Source: Tipula vernalis
Lineage: Eukaryota > Arthropoda > Insecta > Diptera > Tipulidae
Assembly: GCA_958295665.1 (NCBI GenBank)
Contig: OY282558.1
Coordinates: 138,612,577 to 138,676,576, forward strand
Reading direction: 5' to 3'
Length of the DNA: 64,000 nt
Position 1 is the stretch's first letter, and every line of letters begins with the position of its first letter. Of this stretch, positions 1-9,705 are shown one piece after another. The position numbers were made by a program, and so were the translations under genes. Below the pieces are notes generated by a model. It was not told the origin of the DNA. It saw only the letters and a program-made list of their open reading frames with translations, and did no database searches.

Positions 1-24
1 ACCGATAATAAGTGCGGATTCCAT

Positions 25-370
25 AAAACACACGGGCCTTCACTAACTAACAGTGGGCTGAGCGCAGCACGTATTGAACACAAAAATCCGAATCGCTTAT
101 AGATACACCCGATAAGCTACAAATCGCGATAGAAGTATTTGAACACATGTTGGGCCATGGTAATTGTCAACCAAGTGGCGGCTCCTGGTCTAGCTCGCTT
201 CAGTTTGTGGCTAAGAAAAACGGGACATAGAGACCGTGTGGAGATTACCGTGCATTAAACCGAATCTCATCAATGGCAAAGCTACAACATTCTCTCGACG
301 TTAGACCTTGTCCATGCGTATCAATAAATTCTAATAGAACCAGAGGACATTCCAAAAACAGCAATTACTA
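25..370 (+). pseudogene. gypsy reverse transcriptase N-terminal fragment
   Basis: Translated pieces show the start of a gypsy RT: DKLQIAIEVFEHML, then SWSSSLQFVAKKNGT, a TAG stop at 228-230, and RPCGDYRALN in the same frame. After a shift comes IEPEDIPKTAITI at about 330-375, the usual block just before the fingers/palm substrate motif. The stop falls where this family normally has Trp or another residue before RPCGDYR. The YxDD catalytic block is not found and appears deleted, since RNase H-like sequence starts about 100 bp later. Confidence 0.85.
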
Positions 371-481
371 TACCTATACCCCGGCTATAATAAAGCTAGA
401 AATGTAAGAAAAAATCTGGTAGTCTCCGATACTTGGCAACAGCTCAGTATTTTCTCAGTACATCTTAACGGAACGCAGAAA

Positions 482-738
482 CGGTGCCGTGCCTATGACA
501 GAGAGTTGCTTGAAGCTTATCCTGTCATTAACTACTTCAAACACTTAGACTTGATCAGCCAATTTGCTACCGATAATCAACACATCTCCGGCGTAACTAA
601 TGTCGTTGCAGAAACCTACTTTCGCATTAATCAAATTTCTATTCCTGAAAGTATTGATTATGCGGCAATATCAGATAATAACAACGAACTCCGAGATTTA
701 TTAAATAATAGCACAACAAAATCTCTTCAATTCAGGTA
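482..738 (+). pseudogene. gypsy RNase H end and integrase linker fragment
   Basis: An open stretch of about 85 codons reads RCRAYDRELLEAYPVINYFK, followed by ISQFATDNQHISGVTNVVAE. The first block is the RNase H region that normally contains RELLAAY. The second is the end of RNase H that normally reads HI.GK.NVVADALSR; here GVTNVVAETYFR shows the drift. It ends at a TAA at 736-738. The reading frame may be open by chance over this length, because the surroundings are clearly dead. Confidence 0.8.
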
Positions 739-904
739 AATTCCTCTTACGTTCAAGGCGGTATACCAAGACTGGTAAAAGCTAAAAATAAAATAAAATT
801 TAAAAAAAAAATGTTATTTGGCCCTCAACTTCCAAAGATTCAAAAATAATGGCTCAAAATTGTATACCACGCAACGTTGCATCGTAACGTTTCGTAGAAA
901 TTTA

Positions 905-1215
905 TATAGACATCATTGGTCCTCTCTAATAGCAGAGCACACTGGGCAGACATGCTACCATCAATCATGCTTGGAGTTAGAACGATATTCAGCGAAGAAC
1001 TAAAAAGAACACTAGCAGAGCTACGCTACGGATGCACACTGCTAGTACCTGGACAATTTTTCGGTCAAATGGTAGACAACAAAATTATCCAAAATGATTT
1101 CGAACCACCTTACCCTGGACCATTCAAGGTAATTGAAAGAGCCGGCAAAACTTTCGTCATTGCAACAAAAGGAAAAACCTGAAAGTGTCTATAAACAGAC
1201 TATCGGTAAACAATA
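905..1215 (+). pseudogene. gypsy integrase C-terminal fragment
   Basis: The frame starting near 916 gives LPSIMLGVRTIFSEELKRT followed by AELRYGCTLLVPGQFF, the conserved end of a gypsy integrase catalytic domain and the loop leading to its C-terminal domain. PPYPGPFKVIERAGKTFVIA follows and matches the SH3-like C-terminal domain. A frameshift near 1180 moves the last block, VSINRLS, to another frame. The acidic residues of the catalytic core lie upstream and are missing. Confidence 0.85.
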
Positions 1216-1297
1216 AAACAGTTGCAACACAAAAAGTCACTTTTGATGTTCCAGAACGATAAAAAGGCAAACAAGGTTCCGAAATTACTAACAGAAC

Positions 1298-1349
1298 AAA
1301 CTATACACGAACACTTCCAACGTAAACTATACACGAACACTTCCAACGT
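1298..1349 (+). repeat. 26-bp exact tandem duplication
   Basis: The 26 bases at 1298-1323 are repeated without change at 1324-1349 (each begins AAACTATACACGAACAC). It lies in the tail of the gypsy relic, between the end of pol and the suspected LTR. A recent replication slip is the simplest reading. Confidence 0.9.
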
Positions 1350-1417
1350 AAAATATATAATTATTTATAAGGAGAGTATTGTGGTGGAAACCATCTTATA
1401 ACAAACGCCAGATTATT

Positions 1418-1545
1418 ACTTCGGTCAAAAAGGCCAAAGTATTAAAATCCTGTCAAAAATGACGAAAAATTTGGTTGACCTAAAATATTTTATCTCGACG
1501 TTTTAAAAGTCACTGAATCTGAAAAGGCAAAAAAAAAAATGTCCG
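1418..1545 (+). repeat. dispersed repeat, copy 1 (second copy at 27936)
   Basis: About 125 bp beginning TTACTTCGGTCAAAAAGGCC and containing ATCCTGTCAAAAATGA, AAAATTTGGTTG and an A-rich end. The same order of blocks recurs at 27936-28055 in the same orientation with scattered substitutions. It sits just after the suspected start of the gypsy 3' LTR, so it may be LTR sequence, or an independent repeat. Confidence 0.75.
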
Positions 1546-1599
1546 TCCATCTCGTTCCATGGTATCACGAGAACGGCCAGTCCGATTTGGAATTTTCAT

Positions 1600-2720
1600 T
1601 TCAGTTGACCAATTTTTGATATATGCTAGGAAATTTGACATATGCGTTGGAAATGGGATTCTTAAAGATTTTTAGACGATGTTCTGAAGTATGGCCAATT
1701 AGGAAGAAACTTACCTATTTCTTCACCGATTTTAATGAAATGTGACATCTGCGATGGAAATGGGATTCTAAAATGATTTTTGGATAAAGTTCTGGATTAT
1801 GACCATGTATGATGGAACTTGCCAATTTCTCCTCCGATTATGAATAATTTTGACGTTTCCAACGAACACACAGGAATCAATCATCCGCCCCAGTCATAAT
1901 TTTAGATTAACAAAATAAGCCAATACTATAAAATGACGAACACAAGGAAATGTGGCCCAAAAATTATTTTTGGATAAGATTGTGATAAATATGTCATGAT
2001 GGCTCCTACAATACTTTCCGTTGAAGATTCTGTAAATCATGCAGCTGTTAGAAACTTTTAGCGCGAATACTTCGCTTTTAACTTCGGCTTAGGTTTTCTG
2101 AGTAATTGTTACCAAGGCGGTAAGTTTGGCCATAATAAAAAAAAAAACATTGTGGCAGACCAGCGCCGCAGAATTGAAACTATTTACGGTAGTGTCGAGT
2201 CTCGGAATTAAAAATATTAATCAGAATCTAAGTTCCATCGCAAATCACGAATTTCATCATAATCTGTTAAGAAATAATTCCATCGTGCTTGGTCATATTC
2301 CAGAACTTCATCCAAAAATAATTTTAGAATCACATTTCCATCGCGGATATCAAATTTCATAGTATCTGGTTAAGGAATCGGCAAGTTGTTCCGTATTTGG
2401 GCATGTTCCAGAACTTTAGACCAAAAACATTTTATAATCCCATTTCCATCGAACTTGTCAAATTTCACTAAAATCCGCTAAGAAATAGCCAAGTTCCGTC
2501 CAAGGTTCCGTCCTAATTGGCCATTTTCCAGAACTTCATCTTAAACTAATACGCACATGTCACATTTCATCATAATTAGTTAAGGAATATTCAAATTACA
2601 TCCTACTTGGCCATATTCCAGAACTTTATCAAAAAATCGTTTTAGAATCCCATACCCACGCACATGTCAAATTTCACTAAAATCCTTCAAAAAATAAACA
2701 AGTTCCATCCTAACTGGACA
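1600..2720. repeat. element with oppositely oriented ~110-bp subrepeats
   Basis: A ~90-120 bp motif (TTCCAGAACTT, AAAATCATTTTAGAATCCCA, GTCAAATTTCA, AAGGAAT) occurs about four times in forward orientation at 2215-2715, with CCAGAACTT at about 2300, 2408, 2528 and 2618. Its reverse complement appears at about 1650-1700 and 1758-1815 (GGAAATGGGATTCT, AAGTTCTGGATTATG). The two sets face each other across 1860-2200. The arrangement resembles a foldback element or an inverted duplication. No terminal repeats or target duplication were identified. Confidence 0.6.
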
Positions 2721-2819
2721 TAAATATAATTTGCTAAAGATCCATTTGAAGTGTAAAAGGATTAAATTGAAGTCGTTGGAAGATTAGTAGTATAAGTATG
2801 CCTTTCTTTCCAAAAATTG

Positions 2820-3092
2820 GAAGTCCACTCCGAAAAAAGACTAGCGAATGAATCATTTTCGGATTAGTCGTCCAATTTTCAGAGAACTAAATGAAAATGC
2901 TAACGTCCGATTTTTCTGTCTCTGTCACACCAAACGAGTATTTGTATGTGCATCCATTTTTTTAGGAGGTCGAATTATTTCACAATCGAAACCAGCCTTA
3001 AGGGAGGTTTTCATGGAAAAACTTCAGTTTTCCATGGGACTTAAAAGATTGTCCGTTAAAGTGACTGTCCGTTGAAATGGGGTTTCACTGTA
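2820..3092. mobile_element. pogo/Tigger-type DNA transposon end
   Basis: The segment ends GTCCGTTAAAGTGACTGTCC then GTTGAAATGGGGTTTCACTG, immediately followed by TATA. Read on the other strand the terminus starts CAGTGAAACCCC next to a TA, the pattern of pogo/Tigger-like inverted repeats inserted at TA. No matching left end was found upstream, so this is a solo end or a truncated copy. The left boundary given is approximate. Confidence 0.5.
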
Positions 3093-3244
3093 TATAAAAT
3101 TAAGTGTTGTACAGTATATGTGTATGATATTTAAACAAATGCACACACCTTGCATGATTTGAACAAAACTTCTTGAGAGATGATAATTAGGTCCAAAGTT
3201 ACTACAGAGGAATTTCTAAAACTTTAAAAGTTGAGTTTATTTTT

Positions 3245-3404
3245 GACGGTATGCTGGTATGATGGCCTGATATATGATGGTATGATGTTATGATGCTATA
3301 ATGGTATGATGGTGTGTATATAAGAATGGTGATGGTACGATGGTATGATGATGATATGATGGTATGATGGCATGATAGTATGATGTTGTGATGGTGATGG
3401 TATG
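3245..3404 (+). repeat. TATGATGG minisatellite
   Basis: Imperfect tandem array of GGTATGATG/GATGGTATG-like units of 8-10 bases, with interruptions such as GTGTATATAAGAATGG near 3315. No coding signal. Confidence 0.85.
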
Positions 3405-5329
3405 TATTTGGAACATGCCATTAACAACCCCCAAAAACCCACGTATCTGAGGTAATGAATTGGGACGGGAGGTAATTAGGAATTTACAAATATTTTATTT
3501 AGCCATTTATAATGAAATTTACCTCCTACATTTTAAATCCAATCTCAGACAATGCTCGGCTATTCCCATAACTAGCTTTATTCTCAACTCATATTTGTGT
3601 ATATTGTCATCGCATATCGAGCCAACCTAAATAAAAATAAGTCCACAAACCAATTTTCCCGTATTTTCATTATCGAAATCAAATTGACAATACTCACAGT
3701 ACAGAAAAAGAAACTTCGAACGTAAAAATACCCAGCAAAAATAAAAAAGCTCCATGTCAACAACAGACCATTATCGATAGAGAAAAATCTTATTTGTATT
3801 GAGTATATGTAGGATAAACTTATCACAAATAAATTTTCCAATTTCTATTTTTAAACGTACATACATACAAACAAATACACACAGACTGTGGAGATGTGCT
3901 TATTCCCCAAAAATATATACGTTTGATATATAAAAATACATATTCGAATGATTTTAATCTTATCAATCATTTTTAAGTATATAAATTCTGCCTGTAACCG
4001 GAAAACATTTTTTTTTTTGGTGCCTTTTCATTCCTTATCTTATCGCTAATTTTAATTTAGCGCTCAATCGATATAATTTCACTAGAAATAACTTAATAAT
4101 AAATAAGTTACCAAAAATAATTAATTTCATCGGAAATACGATAAGAACAACGTCTTGGAGTTGAGTTGTTGTTTATGGCCTACAAAAAAAAAAAACAATC
4201 ATATTAGTAAAAATTTCGTGATTATTAATGCTAGGTACTCACCTGTAATTTTATAACAATAACGTTGCAAACTCGTCCACACGAGTAACAATGAAATATT
4301 TCATTTTCAATTTTCAGTTTAATTTTTCAGTTTTGTGTACGATATACTCGTTTTGATTAATGATGGACATAATATAAAATGTAAGCTCCATGTACTGTGA
4401 TTCGATTTATTCAATTCAGTAGAAACTATTGGATTTATAAAAATTGAGTTGTTCTTTATCTTATCCATGTGGAGTAGACCTAAATCGGAAACTATAAATG
4501 GTAAATATTATAAAAAGTTTAAAAAGCTTTCCTAACCAGTTGCCGAGGTTCATTTTCATATTTCTGTCAAGGTTTATAAAAGCTCAATTAATCCAAACTA
4601 TTATTGTGCTTTCTGATTCGAAAGTTTCACTTTTAAGGTAAGTTCAAAGCTCATATTAACAAGTTCAACAAGTTCAACTTTAAATTGAATATTTCCCAAT
4701 CTCATTTATAAGCTTATTGTGGTTAAGAAAAATCAGATTTTAATTTTCATGATTCTGCTTACATTTCACAATTGTCCAGTAGAGCTTTTAGAGAGACTTT
4801 CTAATTTTAACTTTAATTTGATGAAATTGGTAAAACTTATGAAAGCTTTTAAAGCTAAGTCTTTTTTCAAGTTTAGGGTTCAGTAAACGGTAATATTTTC
4901 TAACCGATCTGCCGAGTTACCGACTCTGTGAAGGTTAGCGTAAGATAGCTAAGTTTGTTTCATCCGTCTTGATGGGGAAAAGTTCCCTTTGGGGATAGGT
5001 AATTATTTTTGTGAAATAATTTTACGATAAGAGGTGAAGAGGAAAAAAGCTGCGACGTAATCGATAGACTGTAGAACAATTTCCATATCAAATGGTCATA
5101 GATCTTTAAAGTTAATCAAAAGTTCAATATCTTTTTAGACAAAAATTGAAAGCTTCATTTCTTTATCGATTTAGAGCTTTGAATAAGTAAAATTTATTTT
5201 ACCTTCAAGCTAGTCGGAACTTTTTAATTTTTCTGAATTGTATTGATTACAATAAACTTACAAGAGCTTTAAATTTGAATTTCACGCGTATTAAAAAATT
5301 GCTCTATAAAGCTCTATTAAGAAAGGGGG
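3405..5329. other. AT-rich DNA without recognised gene
   Basis: About 1.9 kb of A+T-rich sequence. An 85-codon hydrophobic open frame on the minus strand (3584-3841) has no recognisable motif and is best explained by T-rich composition. From about 4100 on the sequence is rich in AAAGCTTTT-like words (for example TTTATAAAAGCTCA near 4572), similar in flavour to the large array at 39.8-51.6 kb. No RNA gene or transposon ends seen. Confidence 0.6.
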
Positions 5330-5699
5330 TTACTACGAACTCCCCGGTAGAGCAAACATCGGATGGGGTCTAGAGAAATTAAATCCTCTTGTTTCCAAAT
5401 TGGATATCTCCTTAGATGAAATAGCAATCCCCTCGTAAAGATCCTAACCTAAAGTTATGTTTGGATGTGGGGAGCAAAGCAAACCTCCCCGGCGCGAGGC
5501 AAAACTTTTGGCATTGCGGCCACTAAAGGAGACTAATGCTCCTCCAGAAGTCCCTGCGGCCAAGAGGAATCGCTCTGAGGAATATATACCACCAACCCAA
5601 AAGAAACTATGACGCAAGACAGTGTCCCCGTGACAAACTCGGGTAATGCAATTCGGCCTCGAATTACATTCAGACAGGCAGTAAAATCGGTGATTATTG

Positions 5700-6090
5700 G
5701 GATCTTATCGCTGGAAAAATTAAGGAAAAAATCGGGAAAATTATTCCACAATTGGAAACGCAAAAATTAATGGGGCGATTACAAGTTAATCGAGCTTTAC
5801 TTCAACTAAAGAGACCAAGAGGGAGGAGTATTTGTGAATCAATCAATGGTCTACCTTTCAAAGCGCGAAAGTTTTCTTTAGGGATCATTTCAATGTTATA
5901 GGGTTGCTCCAGAGGGTAGTTGGGAGTTTTACTGAGAACCGAAAAGAAACAATCAGGCTACTCTTAGAGACCCACTTTCCGGACTGAACAGTGACAGAAC
6001 CTCAGAAAGACTCTTACGATGATCCAAGTGAGGTTACTGAAGTACCAAACAACAGGAACTGGTGTAACTCTGTAAGGATTTTCACAAACG
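5700..6090 (+). pseudogene. LINE ORF2 fragment upstream of RT
   Basis: Frames here give RLLLETHFPD, followed by a stop and a region ending SVRIFTND. The same order (LLFKTHFPG then VFTED) precedes the RT in the better preserved LINE at 21634-24446, so this is the linker just before the RT fingers. What follows (6091-6294) is open for 67 codons but cannot be aligned to RT by eye. Confidence 0.55.
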
Positions 6091-6419
6091 ATGGAAAAAG
6101 TTTTGAACCAGCAAATAAACCAGGTGCAGGTCTACCCGGATTATCTGACTGTCCTAATCAGTGAAAAATTTGATGAAATCAGCTCCAATCTCAGAAAGGA
6201 CTTAGTGGCAAGAGGACAAAGCATGCACTTACGTTACAGCTCCCTCGTTAAACGGTACTATGGCTCAGTTTTCAAAGATGTTAAATATCTATAGCAACAT
6301 TTACTTTAAATTCAAAATAGAGCCACCAAAGTTTTCTGGGCCGCTCAGAGACTTTATGGACGAACTTGGGGTTCACAACCAAAAATGATGTACTGGTCAA
6401 TTCTAAATATTATTAGGTT

Positions 6420-6560
6420 CAAGGTCACATGCTCATCGGTAGTATGGTAGCCCAAAACTGATGTTGCCTCGATACTTCAGGCTCTAGGACTGACTCCATT
6501 GCACCTGCATATCAAAAAGGAGGCTGCAATTACGGTCGTAAAGTTATAGGCAGAAGGTAA
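6420..6560 (+). pseudogene. LINE RT thumb fragment
   Basis: One frame reads LQALGLTPLHLHIKKEAAIT, matching the block after the RT palm in I/LOA/Jockey-type LINEs (ALEVLL.L.PL......A). The catalytic YADD/FADD block that should precede it was not found. Confidence 0.6.
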
Positions 6561-6589
6561 TAACGCAAGTAATATCATATCACAGAAAT

Positions 6590-7060
6590 GCCCTCCGACT
6601 GTTTGACAACTAAACTGGACTTCCACAAACCCTTCTCTGTCGTTTTACCTTCTGTGTCCTTTAAACAGGGGTCAATGTTATGGTTTACAGGCGATTCTAA
6701 AACAGAAGAAGAAGCAGCTATAAAAACATAAGGGAATGCGACTGCCCTCTCGAAGTGCATGGGTAAAATGCTATCGTCTTCCAAGCATAACTAAAGGCCT
6801 AAACTATGCAAAGATCTACATTGTTTTCGGCAGACAACCAGCTTCATGGCTCTTAAGCCCTTTACTGTTAGATCAAGGCTAATATGTGACTGTCTAAACG
6901 CAATTAAGCAACTAGCAACCACGAATAAGGTAACACTTTTATGGTTGCCAGGGCACGCAAGAATCGATGCTGCTATAGTAGCAGTCACAACCCTGTCGAA
7001 TTATAGAACGTTGGAAATTTCAACTGCGAGAGCTTCAGCATGTAGGCTCGCCTGCTGTTC
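6590..7060 (+). pseudogene. LINE RNase H relic
   Basis: In a frame with few stops the sequence reads MLWFTGDSKTEEE, then FTVRSRLICDCLNAIKQLA and KVTLLWLPGHARID. These match the start (FTDGSK) and end (V.L.WVPGH.GI.GNE.AD) of the RNase H domain carried by some LINEs. The first catalytic aspartate block reads TGDS rather than TDGS. The GNE.AD that should follow GHARID is replaced by AAIVAVTTL. The enzyme is therefore inactive. Confidence 0.75.
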
Positions 7061-7799
7061 AAAGGCTTAGACCACATCACGCTTTGTGGAGAGGATTTTC
7101 CTCAGCATTGAATAGGGCAAGAGGGCAGCTGATAATGCTGATAACACTGACATGGAGTCAGTGTAACGGATGAAAACTTATTTAAAGTAGAATAAGCACT
7201 TTTGGAGCATTCTCCAGTTCTTCTTTGATGAGATTTAGTGAAGTGAGAGGCATGCGCTAGACCTCGAGGTTCTCTGAGTTCCATGGTGTCGGAGAAATTT
7301 GAGTCTGGGGCAGACAATTTACATCGCCTGAATTGAAAGGGGACAAACTATTTTTTTTACCATATTTCTCATTGTCTTGTTTAATGGAAGTGGACCGCAA
7401 GAAACTATAAAAATGTTCACTGTTTAGAGCTTTTAAAAGGAGATTACCAAAAGGAAGCTTCCAAAAGTGTCTACGAAACTTATTTTAGGCTTGTTAAGTT
7501 TCAAAATTACAATTTTAAATGAAAGCTTTCTCAATCAATTATCATTAAGCATGAAAAATGAGCTTTTGGTCGTTTGATAATAATTCATCCTATCTTTATA
7601 GTCTAAACTTTTAAAAGTATATTTTTTTAAATAGCTTTAAAGCTTGACTTGAAACTCAGAAATGAAACCCTACAATATCGTTTATAAGTAGAGAGTAAAT
7701 TTAATTTTGAAAGTAGCTTCAAAGTTGTTTCATCAAAAATTATTCTCCAATATGTTCCAACTCACAAATAGTAATATTTAATGCCCAGCCATTTTCCAC

Positions 7800-8011
7800 C
7801 AAAGACTGCAACATCTAGGAGGGAGAACAATGAGCCCAGATAGTAAGAATCTTATACCGGACTCTAGTATTATCAGGTTCATTAAGAGACTGAATATTGA
7901 GTGGACGGCTGTTTGAGCAGGGTCCAAGCACAAAGGATCTTTTAGGTCGCAGTGCGAGGTGGCTTAAACGCCCACAAGGCTTTTCAAAAATAATACTAAT
8001 AATAATAAGAT
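7800..8011 (+). repeat. LINE 3' end with AAT-rich tail
   Basis: IIRFIKRLNIEW is read at about 7870-7905, resembling the terminal peptide of I-like ORF2, followed by a short 3' untranslated segment and ATAATACTAATAATAATAAG at 7988-8007. Simple-repeat tails of this kind mark the priming end of several LINE families. Confidence 0.55.
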
Positions 8012-9705
8012 ACTTCGCCTAAATGTCATTTCAATGTGTTGTATAACAATTTTAGCATGGACAATCTTTAGGTACAAAGTAGTACTTGAAATACTGTAAC
8101 GACGATGACACCTTGCATCTTACCACTACTCACCAAAGCTTGTTTGTCCCCAACCGTATCCAAATCACCTCCTAGGCAGAGCGCCAGCCGTTCCAGATGT
8201 ACTACCTTCAGTTCACCTGGAGTTCACTTTTGAATTTAATGAACCCCGTCGCTCGCGTCTTCTTCATCACAGAGTAACGTCCTGTATATGTGTTTGACTG
8301 CTCATACCGTGCTCTCATCCACTTGACATCCATCTCATCAAGTTCATACCGGTCACATAAAGCAGTTGATGGCCACTTCCAAATTTTATATCACCATGTA
8401 ATCGTAGATTAAATCCAAATAAGGATCTAGCAGCTGGTATCATTCATTTTGTTTCATCAGAAACGTCCTTTTACATCGATTCTAATCACGTTGGTTTCTC
8501 TCCACTACCTTTGTTACAGAATTATCCCCCATACTGGACTTCGGACATACGTATTTCCTGAAATAAAACCCAAAAATTTACCGATTAATGGTATCATTGT
8601 TATTTTGGCGTGTCGCTGACTCGCCGTTTTCTAAAATTAAATCTTCATAAAATTGTAGATTCCGGAATTTAATATATTTGTTCATAGGCAATCTCATCGA
8701 AGATTTTATCTTGAAACTACTGTGTATGGTCGCACGACAAAACTGGAGATCAAAGCAAATGACGTCTCTTTTTCATCCTTAACCTGTTTCAATTAAATGA
8801 AAAAAGTGGTTATAGTAGAGAAGGACGCTACGTTGATCATAAAGTAGTAGTTAAAATGGGTAGTGAAACCGATGTAACGAAAACTTGTCCGAACCCCAAA
8901 TGGAATAGCTTATTGTCTTTTTAAACCAAAAAAGCAAACAAAAACCTTTTTTTTGCAGGGGTTTCTTAGCCTCATTGAAGAGGCTTGAAATGATTCAAAA
9001 ATACATTTATACATAAAGGTTTCACATAAATCTTTTGCGAGTGGATAGTGAACTCACTCGTTGTTTTTATAAAGGTACAAACGCAAACCAAACTAATAAA
9101 AGTATCCTTCGAATCAAATTTTACAGTACGTGACGAAATTATTCGAACCGCTTTGAATTGTGATGTACTAAAATATTTATTTTCAAAATATTAAAATTTA
9201 GTACAAATTAGTACATGTAACATACAGCACCTATAATATTTAGTACCCCAGTAAAATTATATTTAAAGTACTAATAATAAATTAGTTACTTAAAAAATAA
9301 TCGTTATTTTTGTACTAAATATTTTTACAGGTGCTAATTTTCCACAATTTTTTATTTTTTATTTTTTTCAATTTTGCCGTCATAGTTGTTTCTAGCCTAG
9401 TTAGGTCAGAATACCAAATAAAATAAATGTCGAGCTAGTCCTAGAGAACAATTCATCTTTTCAATATTTTGAGCAAGCTGAAATAGTTTTCTTTAAATAG
9501 AAACAAAGCTTCTTATAAAAATATTTTAGTACATAAATAATTGTTTGTAAAACACGTAATATTTCTAGCAACAATTGTAAACCTGATGTTTTAATGTGAC
9601 CACGCGTTAAAAATGTTAAGTAAATTAAATAAATGATCACTATTTAAAGCGGTTCTAATAATTTGATCACCGATTCTGCCTTTCTATTATGTACTCGTAT
9701 GTATA
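8012..9705. other. unassigned sequence between LINE relic and mariner
   Basis: 8080-8600 is less AT-rich than its surroundings but matches no element I recognise. On the minus strand, about 8194-8370, a stretch without stops contains RYELDEMDVKWMRARYEQ, faintly like the start of an EPL/PHD-protein segment. It ends at a stop after about 60 codons and no splice context was established. 9150-9350 is AT-rich with repeated AGTAC words. No other feature seen. Confidence 0.4.

Larger units (their letters stand above)
20..1215 (+). mobile_element. Ty3/gypsy pol relic (RT, RNase H, integrase C-terminus)
   Basis: Decayed gypsy-type LTR retrotransposon in the sense orientation. Pieces of reverse transcriptase, RNase H/integrase linker and integrase C-terminus follow in normal pol order but in different frames, with stops and large losses between them. 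The RT catalytic block, most of RNase H and the integrase core are missing. At about 1372 a purine-rich run (AAGGAGAG) is followed by TATTGTGGTGG, which could be the polypurine tract and the start of a 3' LTR, but no 5' LTR is available to confirm it. The window begins inside the element, so its 5' half is unseen. The type resembles insect gypsy elements whose pol ends in a VSI(N/D)RL motif. Confidence 0.85.
5330..8011 (+). mobile_element. heavily decayed non-LTR retrotransposon (I/LOA-like)
   Basis: A higher-GC island with LINE ORF2 pieces in sense order: a linker/RT N-terminal fragment (5700-6090), an RT thumb fragment (6420-6560), RNase H (6590-7060) and a 3' end at about 7800-8011. No endonuclease was recognised. 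The RT palm is deleted or unrecognisable. The end reads AATACTAATAATAATAAGA, an AAT/TAA-rich tail as in I-type LINEs. AT-rich, AAGCTTT-flavoured DNA at about 7390-7780 may be an insertion or flanking-type sequence. Frames change repeatedly and stops are frequent. The order RT, RNase H and tail supports the I/LOA/Jockey group rather than R1 or RTE; the exact clade is uncertain. Confidence 0.7.

Noticed and set aside
3584..3841. 85-codon hydrophobic minus-strand frame that looks like a membrane protein
   Set aside because: Phe, Tyr, Ile and Ser richness follows the AT-rich composition. No family motif, no splice context, no neighbouring coding sequence.
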